Source of the DNA: Daejeonella rubra
Lineage (GTDB): Bacteria > Bacteroidota > Bacteroidia > Sphingobacteriales > Sphingobacteriaceae
Assembly (NCBI RefSeq): GCF_900103545.1
Contig: NZ_FNHH01000002.1
Span: 186,001-250,000 of the forward strand
Direction of reading: 5' to 3'
Length of the DNA stretch: 64,000 nucleotides
The notes beneath the pieces were generated by a model that had not been told where the DNA came from, made no database searches, and worked only from the letters and a program-made list of their open reading frames with translations. Both the position numbers and the translations under genes were made by a program. Shown in pieces: positions 43,974 to 52,822 of the stretch (position 1 is the stretch's first letter; each line of letters begins with the position of its first letter).

Positions 43974-44870
43974 TTATGCAGATTCCAAAGGGTCAAAATA
44001 TAGGCAGCAATTATAGTTTTTTTCAAGAAGCAGGTCGATGGTTTTGCTAACAAATTGCAAATGCTCTTCACTTTTATTCTGATTCTCTGAAATGAAATTA
44101 TGTAGCTCCATGATTAAATGCTGGATCAAGTCGCTATTGGAGGTACTAATTACATCATCTATGATGTACAAAATGTGACTTTTAACCATTGATTCAATTC
44201 GTATTTTGCTTAACATTTTAAGATAAGTTCTAATAAGTTCAATCTTATTGAATTTGTTTCTGGCTTTGAGCCTTTGTTTAAAAAAGTCCAGATCATATAC
44301 ATCGCCTTCATTCAGAAAAATCTGGGCAATTGCCAGATCAAGATTGCCACTTGAGGTATTAGCCCTGAATTTTGCCATGTGGTAAGCCCTGTCTCTGTTT
44401 AGTTTATATAATCCGTTAATTCCGGCAGCCGATTCTTTCGAGCTTTTAAGTAATGAGCTTGAAAAGAATAGGTCATAGAACTGCATGTTGTTTTTGGCAG
44501 AGAGTTTTTCAAGGGCCAATGTTCTCAATTGTAATTTTTCATCATTTCGGGCAATATCTATCAAAATCCTTTCCATTTCACTACTGTTGTCAGTTGAAAA
44601 ATCATAGTTTTTTAATACATATATCTTTACCTGTGAACAGAAATCATGAAGGGCGTCAATAAAAACAGTAGTAGGAATGGTATATTTTCCTGCAACGTTG
44701 AGGAGATATTTAATTGATTCCAGCCGTTCCTGATAGTTTTTTGATGAATAAAACTGTTCAACATATTTATCTGCATCCTTTTGCCCATCATTGATCAGCA
44801 TTTTAAGGAATCCCCTGGTATATCTACTGCTATACCTTTCTTTTTTAATTAGATCCAGGTTTGTACTCAT
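43974..44870 (-). CDS. HEAT-like helical repeat protein
   Basis: 298 residues, almost entirely helical. Repeating hydrophobic helices of about 35-40 residues (for example RLESIKYLLNVAG, LRTLALEKLSA, IELIRTYLKMLSKI) suggest HEAT-like packing. No signal or catalytic motif. A protein-interaction scaffold is likely by fold only; function unknown. Convergent with the histone gene. Confidence 0.65.
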   Translation of the reverse strand: MSTNLDLIKKERYSSRYTRGFLKMLINDGQKDADKYVEQFYSSKNYQERLESIKYLLNVAGKYTIPTTVFIDALHDFCSQVKIYVLKNYDFSTDNSSEMERILIDIARNDEKLQLRTLALEKLSAKNNMQFYDLFFSSSLLKSSKESAAGINGLYKLNRDRAYHMAKFRANTSSGNLDLAIAQIFLNEGDVYDLDFFKQRLKARNKFNKIELIRTYLKMLSKIRIESMVKSHILYIIDDVISTSNSDLIQHLIMELHNFISENQNKSEEHLQFVSKTIDLLLEKNYNCCLYFDPLESA

Positions 44871-44973
44871 ATTCTCGATTATGGTATTTTTTCATTAAGC
44901 TGCTTTATTCAATTTAGCTTTAATTATAAAGTCAGATATTTTACTTCTGAATTGGAACTCTTTTTATTCAGAC

Positions 44974-45429
44974 CTATCTTCGTGTAATAATTCTTGGCTT
45001 TTCTGCATTTGTAAAGAATTTGTTGATTCTTGTAATCTGCCAGCCTTGATTTTTGTCGAGTTCTATCGTGATGAAATTCTCGATTATGAAATCCTCATAA
45101 ATGAAATTAACTTTTGCCAAAACCAGAGCTTCGCTGCTCGCTATTAATTCAAAATTGGTAGAACAGTTTTGAACAATTCCATCATTCTGCTTTGCCAGTT
45201 TCATGATCGATAGTTGATTCTGTGTTAACACTTCTTCACCCTTCGTGAATTTAAGGATAGCATCTTTACTCAGGATCTTTGACAATTTGCTGGCATCTGT
45301 ATTTACATGGCTTTCTGCAAACTCTGAAATGATATTTTTTGCGGTTTTAAATGGACGGTTATTTGCAAAAGCTGTGAGAGTTAAGGCAGTACTCAGTACG
45401 GCACCAAACAGGAATGATTTAAATTTCAT
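44974..45429 (-). CDS. Secreted NTF2-like (lumazine-binding-like) protein
   Basis: 151 residues with signal peptide MKFKSFLFGAVLSTALTLTAFANN. The mature domain (IISEFAESHVNTDASKLSKILSKDAILKF..., ALVLAKVNFIYEDFIIENFITIELDKNQGWQITRINKFF) has the helix-then-sheet pattern of SnoaL/NTF2-like domains. Putative; ligand unknown. Confidence 0.72.
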   Translation of the reverse strand: MKFKSFLFGAVLSTALTLTAFANNRPFKTAKNIISEFAESHVNTDASKLSKILSKDAILKFTKGEEVLTQNQLSIMKLAKQNDGIVQNCSTNFELIASSEALVLAKVNFIYEDFIIENFITIELDKNQGWQITRINKFFTNAEKPRIITRR

Positions 45430-45814
45430 GACTTGTGGTTTTTAGTTTAATTAATAACCTAAAGTTCAGTAGTAAATGAGGGTTGGATATAAGCTAAAAG
45501 CACCATTTATAAAAGGTAACATAAATGATATTTTGTATTTGATTGATTTATTTTATTTAGGAATTTTTTATATAAACTATTGATAAATAATTAGTTATGT
45601 TTATTATTTTGATGATAATTCTATTCTGTTTTCAATTATTTAAGGGCAAATTGAAAATGTTCTTTGTTAAAAAATGTTAATGAGAATAAATGCCAGATAT
45701 TTCATGTTGATTGCTTAACTTATTTTGTGAATATTTAATATCTGGAGGGACTGATAAATAGGTTATTCCAGCTTTAATATTATATTTATTAGTTGCGAGA
45801 TAGGTTTTGTAATT
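45430..45814. other. AT-rich gap, nothing recognised
   Basis: 385 bases between divergent small secreted-protein genes. Very AT-rich, with no ORF I would call and no strong hairpin; presumably contains both promoters. A near-consensus TAGGTTTTG lies 9 bases before the ATG at 45815. Confidence 0.45.
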
Positions 45815-46294
45815 ATGTTTAAAAAAATATTTTTTTTCTGTATTTTTCTTGTCATCCATTTGGTCAGTTCAGCCCAATCCAGTTCCTCATTTAATAAATT
45901 AGCCTTCCTGAATGGCAGATGGTCATTAAAGACTGAAAGGGGTAAAATTGTAGAATTTTGGAAACAGACCGATGATTCACTACTGGAAGGAATTAGTTAT
46001 TCTATCAGTCATACAGGTGATAGTACATTGTTGGAAACTGTAAAACTCCAGAAATTGGATGGTGATATCTTTTTCATTCCCACAGGATATGGTGGAGGGA
46101 ATAATAGTACTGTAGCTTTTAAGCTTATTTCTGCTGAGAATAATACCTTTATCTTTGAGAATAAGGAGCATGATTTTCCCTCCCGTATCGTTTATCGATT
46201 AGTCTCAGATGATAAAATTATTGCATGGATAGAAGGGTCAATTAATGGAAAATTCAAGAAAATTGAATACCCTTATTCAAGGGAAACCCCCTAG
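45815..46294 (+). CDS. Secreted DUF6265-like protein
   Basis: 159 residues with signal peptide (MFKKIFFFCIFLVIHLVSSAQ). LAFLNGRWSL, EFWKQTDDSLLEGISYSI and ENKEHDFPSRIVYRL follow the DUF6265 pattern, a lipocalin-like small sheet domain. Function unknown. Its 3' end overlaps the convergent AraC gene by four bases. Confidence 0.75.
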   Translation: MFKKIFFFCIFLVIHLVSSAQSSSSFNKLAFLNGRWSLKTERGKIVEFWKQTDDSLLEGISYSISHTGDSTLLETVKLQKLDGDIFFIPTGYGGGNNSTVAFKLISAENNTFIFENKEHDFPSRIVYRLVSDDKIIAWIEGSINGKFKKIEYPYSRETP

Positions 46295-47160
46295 AAATTT
46301 AGTCGGAATTTGCCTGGTGTTATCTTGTTCATTGCCTTAAAAAGGCGAATGAATGAACTTGGACATTCAAAGCCAATGATCTCCACGATTTCATTGATGG
46401 TGTATTCGGAATGCTTTAGCAGGTATTTTGACCTGTCTATCCTAACCTGGATAAGGTATTGATGCGGAGATTTCCCATAGGCCTGTTTGAAGGTTCGCAA
46501 CAGATGGTTTACCGATAAACAGGCACTTTGTGCAATATCTTCTAAATCTATATTTTTATTGTAGTTACTGATAATGTACTCTTTAGCTAATGTCAGTCGT
46601 TTTAAGATCTCTACTTTGGTGCTTTTATTCAGAAATTTCAGATTTTCAGATTTGCTCACTACCTCATTTTTATAGACTTTAAAGTAATTTATGAGGCAGT
46701 GATGCAGATATTCATTGACCAGCAAATCATCAGGGGCCTCCTGCTCAAGTTGTTGTTTTAAATGCATGATATTATACTTCATATCACCATCAAAGGGATA
46801 AATAGTCTCTAAAAAGAAGTTTTCAGATATTTCCTCGTTAAAAAAGGGCTCATCCAGGAGTTCTTTTTGGGTTTTATGATGCGATCTATAGAAATCAGAA
46901 AGAAATGTTGGGGAAAATGAAATCGAAAGATTATTTACAGGAATATAGGAATCTACTTTGCTGGAATAACTCGTTCCCTGGTTAATTGCAAGAAAACTAT
47001 CCGGAAAAAGATTCAATTTTCGCCTGCCTATGTTATAGCTTGTATTGCCATTAAACACTGTTTTTATTGAGAAATTACTGATATGTTCTGGATAGAAGGC
47101 CTGCTTTACAGTCTCACTTGATATCTGATTGTTATTCTTAAGTACTCGTATGAATTTCAT
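46291..47160 (-). CDS. AraC-family transcriptional regulator
   Basis: 289 residues. The C-terminal AraC domain (about 190-289) has two helix-turn-helix units: LEDIAQSACLSVNHLLRTFKQAYGKSPHQYLIQVRI and INEIVEIIGFECPSSFIRLFKAMNKITPGKFR. The N-terminal half is an unassigned sensor domain, possibly cupin-like. Probably works with the VOC-like gene 20 bases upstream in the same direction. Confidence 0.92.
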   Translation of the reverse strand: MKFIRVLKNNNQISSETVKQAFYPEHISNFSIKTVFNGNTSYNIGRRKLNLFPDSFLAINQGTSYSSKVDSYIPVNNLSISFSPTFLSDFYRSHHKTQKELLDEPFFNEEISENFFLETIYPFDGDMKYNIMHLKQQLEQEAPDDLLVNEYLHHCLINYFKVYKNEVVSKSENLKFLNKSTKVEILKRLTLAKEYIISNYNKNIDLEDIAQSACLSVNHLLRTFKQAYGKSPHQYLIQVRIDRSKYLLKHSEYTINEIVEIIGFECPSSFIRLFKAMNKITPGKFRLNF

Positions 47161-47180
47161 GGCTAAAATGATTAAAGTTC

Positions 47181-47618
47181 TTATAAGGATTCAGTATAAG
47201 TTCTTTCTTCCAATAAAGTATACCGGTCGTTATGCCCTAAAAAATCGACTTGCAAGCCTGCAGCAGTATATTCCGGTCTGTTGACAAATTCGATCCCTGC
47301 AATCAGGTATTTATGGTAATCTCTCAGGCAATCATCAGTATGAACTATAATGTGTTGGATTTCAGGGTCATTTTCAAGCTCTTTTATAATCAATGTTATT
47401 GTTTTCCCATTTGAATCTTGAAGAGTTATTGGTTCCAAAAAAACCATTTTATCGAAATTCATTTCTTCTTCCAATTGAAAATTCAGGCTCATTAAAATAA
47501 AATTTATTGCATCTGATATTTTCCCGGCAAGATCAGGGATATAACTCATCCGGATAGTTAAAGGCTTACGATCCGTTAGCTTTGGCTGATCTCTATTATT
47601 TTGATTTGGGTTTAACAT
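47181..47618 (-). CDS. VOC/glyoxalase-like protein (putative)
   Basis: 145 residues. The second half (IIVHTDDCLRDYHKYLIAGIEF, then VDFLGHNDRYTLLEER) resembles the last beta-alpha-beta-beta-beta module of VOC proteins, ending in the usual metal-ligand Glu region. The first half is less clear. No specific activity can be assigned. Co-directional with the AraC regulator. Confidence 0.6.
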   Translation of the reverse strand: MLNPNQNNRDQPKLTDRKPLTIRMSYIPDLAGKISDAINFILMSLNFQLEEEMNFDKMVFLEPITLQDSNGKTITLIIKELENDPEIQHIIVHTDDCLRDYHKYLIAGIEFVNRPEYTAAGLQVDFLGHNDRYTLLEERTYTESL

Positions 47619-47787
47619 AGATTGCAGCTTTAAAAATCCTTTTGCTTGTTTTTGTTTATATGACGCTATCTGTTACAAAATGTTGCTGGGAAAATCAAAA
47701 AAAGTGATTTTCGCATATATTCTAATCCCGGATCTGTACTGTGTATGCAGAGAGCCTTATTTACTCAAATAATCCGTTCAATTGTAT

Positions 47788-47795
47788 TAGATTTG
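47788..47795 (+). promoter_or_regulatory. Candidate -7 box of the SRPBCC gene
   Basis: TAGATTTG matches TAnnTTTG and ends 11 bases before the ATG at 47807, which supports that start over the upstream in-frame ATG at 47741. Confidence 0.5.
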
Positions 47796-47806
47796 TAGTA
47801 GAAATT

Positions 47807-48187
47807 ATGAAAGATTTTAAGAATTATTATCTCATACAGGCAAGTCCTGAAGAGGTATATCTGGCATTAACCAATCCCCTGACAATCTCATTATGGACAG
47901 GTGCTGAAGCAATAATGAGCACTGAGCCTGGCTCAGAATTTTCTCTATGGGATGATAGTATCGTTGGAAAGAACATAGAATTTATCGAAAATAAAAAAAT
48001 AGTTCAGCAATGGTACTTTGGTGATCAGCCTGAAGAGTCAATTGTGACTTTTATACTGCACCCTGATAAAAATGGGACATCTCTGGAACTCCGGCATACA
48101 AATATTCCTGATTCCGATATTCAGGATATGATCGATGGCTGGAACTTGAACTATTTTGGCGCACTTCAGGATTTTTATGAAGAGTAA
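47807..48187 (+). CDS. SRPBCC / AHSA1-like START-domain protein
   Basis: 126 residues from the ATG at 47807. Helix-grip pattern: LIQASPEEVYLALTNPLTISLWTG, GSEFSLWDDSIVGKNIEFIENKKIVQQW and TSLELRHTNIP, as in AHSA1/CalC-type proteins. No catalytic residue to name. Divergent from the VOC-like gene. Confidence 0.82.
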   Translation: MKDFKNYYLIQASPEEVYLALTNPLTISLWTGAEAIMSTEPGSEFSLWDDSIVGKNIEFIENKKIVQQWYFGDQPEESIVTFILHPDKNGTSLELRHTNIPDSDIQDMIDGWNLNYFGALQDFYEE

Positions 48188-48251
48188 CCACCTTAAATTA
48201 ATTTAGTTTCAAATGATAAGCAACAATAATTTATAGTTTTTGTTTGCCTGA

Positions 48252-49574
48252 TCATTCACTTACCTCATTTTTTAAAATCACCGGATTAGAAGCAGGAGCT
48301 AAAAATTTTACTTCCCAATATAAGTATCCAACCACAATAAAATATTCCAGGCCTGTAATCCAATAGTTTTCATTGTATGGTAAAGTACGATAGCTCATAT
48401 AGCTTAGGGGGATTAGTGCAGACCAAACCAGAATAAAACGGTATCTGACGAATATACTTAAGGCAACCAGGGGTGTCAGGTACCAGGGATGAACTACTGC
48501 TGCAAATCCAAGATAGATTAAGAGTACCCAGAAGAAACCAGAGAGTGTATCTGATTCTTTGAGATAAATATACACCATTCCTGTCAGGGTGAAAAGGATC
48601 ATCAGCTTGCTTATTAATACAATTGGATTATAGTCAATTGCCGCCCAGCCAATGGTCCTGAAAAGTAAATAGATACCTCCATTAAATTCAAATTTTCCAT
48701 AATAAAGATTCAGACTTTCGGTGATATGAGATATACGTTCAGGCGTATTTATAATTCCGATGCTTAGCAGAGTCGTTATTAGAATGCATATTAATCCATA
48801 CCATACAGTTTTCATTAAGCCGATTTTTTTAATGAGTAGGGGGATAACCAGTATCGGTAATAGCTTTGCCTGTATGGCGAGTGATAATGCAGCTGCTGAT
48901 CCAATAAATCTCTGATTGTAGAAAAGCAGAACAGTAAGCAGGAAAAAGAAGATCATGAATGCTTCAAAGTGTATGTTTCCTGTAAGCTCTAGGATGACAA
49001 GGGGGTTAAGAAGATAGATTAAAACGAGTGAAAGGTCTTTTTTTCTTTTTAGAATAAGCCTGTACAAGATATAGATCGTTCCAATTTCAGAAAAGAATAT
49101 CATCGACTTCAGGACTATTAAATTTACCTGCAAGTTATCTTGCCCAATTCCTGAAGCAATCTTAAATAGTATCTGAGAGAACGGGGGATACACACTAAAA
49201 TAATCAGGAGAGTTGAGCAAAGGGAACAATTGATTTAAAAAGGCATCTGAGTTCTGATTTAAGAATTGCCTGGGAGTGAAGTCGAAGGGGTTAAAACCTA
49301 ATTGTTGAATCCGTCCATCCCAGATAAAGCGATAAAAATCATCCGACAAAGCTGGTATTGAAAAAATAAGGCAAAACCGAAATAATATGCCACTAAGTAG
49401 AAGAACATTGAAATTATAAGCGCCTTTATTTTTTATTATTAAATAACTGAGCAGAAATAAGGAAGTATAAACAGTAATGAGAAGTTCAAAGTTTGATCTT
49501 TCAATAAAATAGCCCATCAGAACATAGCCTGCAAGAGATATGATCAGAAGTGAATACAATGTCAATCTAGGCAT
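48252..49574 (-). CDS. GT-C polyprenol-phosphate mannosyltransferase-like membrane protein
   Basis: 440 residues with about eleven TM segments. The first extracytoplasmic loop has DDFYRFIWDGRIQQLGFNPF, the acidic pair expected in GT-C glycosyltransferases, followed by VYPPFSQILF as in MptB/GT87-like proteins. Such enzymes use polyprenyl-phosphate sugars in the periplasm. Donor and acceptor are unknown. Confidence 0.75.
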   Translation of the reverse strand: MPRLTLYSLLIISLAGYVLMGYFIERSNFELLITVYTSLFLLSYLIIKNKGAYNFNVLLLSGILFRFCLIFSIPALSDDFYRFIWDGRIQQLGFNPFDFTPRQFLNQNSDAFLNQLFPLLNSPDYFSVYPPFSQILFKIASGIGQDNLQVNLIVLKSMIFFSEIGTIYILYRLILKRKKDLSLVLIYLLNPLVILELTGNIHFEAFMIFFFLLTVLLFYNQRFIGSAAALSLAIQAKLLPILVIPLLIKKIGLMKTVWYGLICILITTLLSIGIINTPERISHITESLNLYYGKFEFNGGIYLLFRTIGWAAIDYNPIVLISKLMILFTLTGMVYIYLKESDTLSGFFWVLLIYLGFAAVVHPWYLTPLVALSIFVRYRFILVWSALIPLSYMSYRTLPYNENYWITGLEYFIVVGYLYWEVKFLAPASNPVILKNEVSE

Positions 49575-49603
49575 TTATAAAAAATAGCTTAATTTGTAAA
49601 AGT

Positions 49604-50404
49604 ATGCAAAAACGCACATTTACAGATCAGATGGGTCGGGTTATTTCCCTTAATTATCCACCCAAAAGGATTATTTCGCTGGTTCCTTCGCAAACTGAAT
49701 TTCTCTTTGACTTGGGTTTAGACGAGGAGGTAATCGGAATAACTAAATTCTGTATCCATCCAAATGATAAGTTCAAGTCTAAAACAAAGGTTGGTGGCAC
49801 AAAAAAGCTTAATCTGGAGAAAATAAGAAGTTTGAATCCGGATCTTATTATAGGAAACAAAGAGGAAAACGAACAGAGTCAAATGGAGGAGTTAATGAAC
49901 GAATTCCCAGTTTGGATGAGTGATATCCTGGTTCTTGAAGATTCTGTAGAGATGATAAAACAGGTAGGTATTCTGACGGGGCATGCTGAGGAGGCCGAAT
50001 TAATTGCTTCAACTATTATAAATAGTTTTGCAGATCTTCAATCTGTAAGTGCAGACAATTTAAAAACTGCTTATTTTATCTGGAAGGATCCATACATGTT
50101 GGCTGGAAAAAATACATTTATTGATAATATTTTAGCAAAGGCTGGTTTTGCTAATTCATTAACTATGAACCGGTACCCTGTAGTGAGTTTAGAGCAGTTG
50201 GAGGAGCTTGGTCCGGAAGTGATATTTCTATCTTCAGAGCCCTATCCATTTAAGGATGAACATGCTCAGGAGATGAAGTCTAAGTTTCCAAACTCAAAAG
50301 TATTGATCGTGGATGGAGAGCTATTCTCCTGGTATGGCAGCCGGCTTCTGCATACCCCTGACTATTTAAGATCACTTATAAAGCAAGTAAATTGTCATTC
50401 TTAA
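49604..50404 (+). CDS. Helical-backbone metal receptor (BtuF/FecB-like)
   Basis: 266 residues. PKRIISLVPSQTEFLFDLGLDEEVIGIT, the KVGGTKKLNLEKIRSLNPDLIIGN helix and LEELGPEVIFLSSEPYPF define the type III substrate-binding fold used for cobalamin, haem or siderophores. There is no signal peptide or lipobox, which is unusual for a transport receptor, and no ABC genes lie nearby. Confidence 0.82.
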   Translation: MQKRTFTDQMGRVISLNYPPKRIISLVPSQTEFLFDLGLDEEVIGITKFCIHPNDKFKSKTKVGGTKKLNLEKIRSLNPDLIIGNKEENEQSQMEELMNEFPVWMSDILVLEDSVEMIKQVGILTGHAEEAELIASTIINSFADLQSVSADNLKTAYFIWKDPYMLAGKNTFIDNILAKAGFANSLTMNRYPVVSLEQLEELGPEVIFLSSEPYPFKDEHAQEMKSKFPNSKVLIVDGELFSWYGSRLLHTPDYLRSLIKQVNCHS

Positions 50405-50423
50405 ATAATAAGCACAATAGATT

Positions 50424-50453
50424 TTGTAATTATGTAGAAAAAGGTTAGTTTTG
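50424..50453 (+). promoter_or_regulatory. Promoter of tRNA-Leu(UAG)
   Basis: TTG at 50424-50426, 19 bases, then TAGTTTTG at 50446-50453: a full TTG-N19-TAnnTTTG match, 76 bases before the tRNA. Confidence 0.85.
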
Positions 50454-50529
50454 CCGACCGAAATACTTCTAGAAAAGCTGAGTTTTTACGCTCATTGATC
50501 TGAAGAATTTTGAAAATAATCCTAAATAT

Positions 50530-50611
50530 GCGGATGTGGCGTAATTGGTAGCCGCACCAGACTTAGGATCTGGCGCTTCACGGCGTGGGGGTTCGAGTCC
50601 CTTCATCCGCA
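50530..50611 (+). tRNA. tRNA-Leu (anticodon UAG)
   Basis: Acceptor GCGGATG pairs with CATCCGC. Anticodon stem CCAGA/TCTGG encloses CTTAGGA (anticodon TAG, reading CUA). Long variable arm and T arm GGGGGTTCGAGTCCCTT-like sequence. Discriminator A; CCA not encoded. Confidence 0.95.
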
Positions 50612-50617
50612 CTGATT

Positions 50618-50647
50618 AATTCCCCGGCTACAAACCGGGGAATTTTT
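50618..50647 (+). terminator. Terminator after tRNA-Leu(UAG)
   Basis: AATTCCCCGG-CTACAAA-CCGGGGAATT followed by T: a perfect 10-bp stem. It rules out the extended tig reading frame beginning at 50646. Confidence 0.85.
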
Positions 50648-50678
50648 GTATAAACTAAAACGACATAAAACTCAGAAA

Positions 50679-52025
50679 ATGAACATTACACAGGACAAAA
50701 TAGACAATCTGAATTCTGTACTTACTGTTAAGATTAATCCTGAAGATTACAAAGAGCGTGTAGAAAAGGCGATCAAAGCCCAGGCTAAAAAAGCAAAATT
50801 GCCTGGATTCCGTCCTGGAATGGTACCTGCAGCGCATATAAAAAAAATGTATGGTAAGAGTATTTTAGTTGATGAGGTCAACAATATTCTGAATGATACA
50901 TTAAGTAATTATATAACCGATAATAAGCTTGAAGTTCTTGGACAGCCATTGCCTAAGATCGATGACAGCAAGGAGTTTAATTGGGATTTTACCGATAATT
51001 TTGAGTTCGTTTACGAACTTGGATTGGCTCCTGAGTTTGACCTTGAATTTACATCTAAAGATAAATTGGTCAATTATCAGGTGAAGGTGGATCCTGAAAC
51101 TCTGGCATCCCGTATCACCAACTTAAGAAAAAGCTATGGCAAAATGTCAAATCCTGACGTATCGGCAGATGATGATGTTTTGTATGCAGATTTAAAGCAA
51201 CTTTCTGCTGATGGTTCTGTTTTTGAAGGTGGTATTAGTGCTACTGCATCTGTTCGTTTAGATCAGGTAAGTGACACTAAGATTAAAAAGTCACTTATTG
51301 GATTAAAGAAAGAAGATATAGTGGATGTGGATCTTCAAAAAGCATTTGATGGCAATGCTACAATTATTGCCAAGGTTTTAAATATTTCTGAAGAGGATGC
51401 ACAAGACCTGAAATCTAAATTTCAGTTAACGGTTAAGAATATTAATCGTCTGGAAGAAGGAGATTTGAATCAGGAGTTCTTTGATAAGATATTCGGTGTT
51501 GATGTTGTTAAAACTGAAGAGGAGTTTAAAGAGAAGATCAGAGAAGAGCTTGAAAGCATGATGGTTCAGAATGCTGACCAGAAACTTCAGGCAGATATGC
51601 TTCAGTTTGGTTTAGATAAAGTTAAACTAAGCCTTCCTGATGAATTTTTAAAGCGCTGGTTAAAAGCGACCAATGAAAAACTGAGCGATGAGGAATTGGA
51701 ACAGGGTTATGAAGATTTTGCACGTAACCTTCGCTGGACTTTAATTGAAAATAAGATCATTAAGGATAATAAACTCGAGATCAAATATGAAGAAGTCTTT
51801 GCAGCTGCTAAAAATCGTTTAGATTCTCAGTTCCGTATGTACAGTCCGCAGCCGCTTTCTGAGGAACAACTGGGACAGTATACTGCACAGTTTTTGCAGA
51901 ATAAAGAAAATGCAAACAGAATATTTGAAGAGGTTAAAGCTCAGCATGTATTTGAATATTTGAAAGGTGTTATTACCTTAGATAAAAAGGAAATTCAATA
52001 TGATAAATTCCTTGAGTTAAAGTAA
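50679..52025 (+). CDS. tig: Trigger factor
   Basis: 448 residues from the ATG at 50679. The ribosome-binding N-terminal domain carries the signature region AKKAKLPGFRPGMVPAAHIKKMYG. An FKBP-like middle region is poorly marked, as usual in Bacteroidota, and a helical C-terminal arm domain follows. The chaperone meets nascent chains at the exit tunnel. It precedes clpP and clpX, the usual tig-clpP-clpX order. Confidence 0.94.
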   Translation: MNITQDKIDNLNSVLTVKINPEDYKERVEKAIKAQAKKAKLPGFRPGMVPAAHIKKMYGKSILVDEVNNILNDTLSNYITDNKLEVLGQPLPKIDDSKEFNWDFTDNFEFVYELGLAPEFDLEFTSKDKLVNYQVKVDPETLASRITNLRKSYGKMSNPDVSADDDVLYADLKQLSADGSVFEGGISATASVRLDQVSDTKIKKSLIGLKKEDIVDVDLQKAFDGNATIIAKVLNISEEDAQDLKSKFQLTVKNINRLEEGDLNQEFFDKIFGVDVVKTEEEFKEKIREELESMMVQNADQKLQADMLQFGLDKVKLSLPDEFLKRWLKATNEKLSDEELEQGYEDFARNLRWTLIENKIIKDNKLEIKYEEVFAAAKNRLDSQFRMYSPQPLSEEQLGQYTAQFLQNKENANRIFEEVKAQHVFEYLKGVITLDKKEIQYDKFLELK

Positions 52026-52121
52026 ATGATGATTGTTTTTGGTCTTATTAATTCCATTTATTTTGATCTTTCATTTACTGCATTAAAAATAAGTGTTAAA
52101 TAATAATTAGAATATCTCAAA

Positions 52122-52820
52122 ATGAACATTGATAAGAACGAATTCAGAAAATATGCGGTAAAACATCATCGCATAGGAAGTCAGCATGTAGATAGTTTTA
52201 TTGGAAGGGTTCAAAATGCTTCTTTACCTACTGCAATGACTCCATATATCATTGAAGAGCGTCAATTAAACGTAGCACAAATGGATGTGTTTTCACGTTT
52301 AATGATGGATAGGATCATTTTTTTAGGTGATGCGGTTCATGAGGGGATTGCGAATATCATACAAGCCCAGTTATTGTTTCTTCAATCAACTGATGCTAAA
52401 AGAGACATCCAGATCTATATTAATTCTCCCGGTGGTTCTGTATATGCAGGTTTAGGTATTTATGATACTATGCAATATATATCACCTGATGTTGCAACTA
52501 TCTGTACCGGTATGGCAGCGTCAATGGCAGCTGTATTGCTTTGTGCCGGAACCAAAGGTAAGCGAGCGGCATTGCCTCACTCAAGAGTAATGATTCATCA
52601 ACCATCTGGAGGTGCTCAGGGTGTTGCATCTGATATGGAGATCAACTTGCGTGAGATGTTAAAACTTAAAAAAGAACTTTACGATATCATTGCCAAACAT
52701 TCAGGTCAAACCTATGAATGGGTTGAACGGGCATCTGACCGCGATTATTGGATGATTGCAAATGAAGCCAAAGAGTTTGGTATGATTGATGAAGTATTAG
52801 TTGGAACCGGAGATAAATAA
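52122..52820 (+). CDS. clpP: ClpP protease subunit
   Basis: 232 residues. Catalytic Ser134 in CTGMAASMAAVLL and His159 in LPHSRVMIHQPSGG, with the Asp probably in SDRDYWM near 208. An N-terminal extension of about 35 residues precedes the mature YIIEERQ region and is probably removed by processing. Forms the proteolytic chamber for ClpX, encoded 2 bases downstream. Confidence 0.96.
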   Translation: MNIDKNEFRKYAVKHHRIGSQHVDSFIGRVQNASLPTAMTPYIIEERQLNVAQMDVFSRLMMDRIIFLGDAVHEGIANIIQAQLLFLQSTDAKRDIQIYINSPGGSVYAGLGIYDTMQYISPDVATICTGMAASMAAVLLCAGTKGKRAALPHSRVMIHQPSGGAQGVASDMEINLREMLKLKKELYDIIAKHSGQTYEWVERASDRDYWMIANEAKEFGMIDEVLVGTGDK

Positions 52821-52822
52821 GA

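Noticed and set aside
50646..50678. Upstream start extending trigger factor
   Set aside because: It begins inside the terminator of tRNA-Leu(UAG); the ATG at 50679 gives the normal N terminus.
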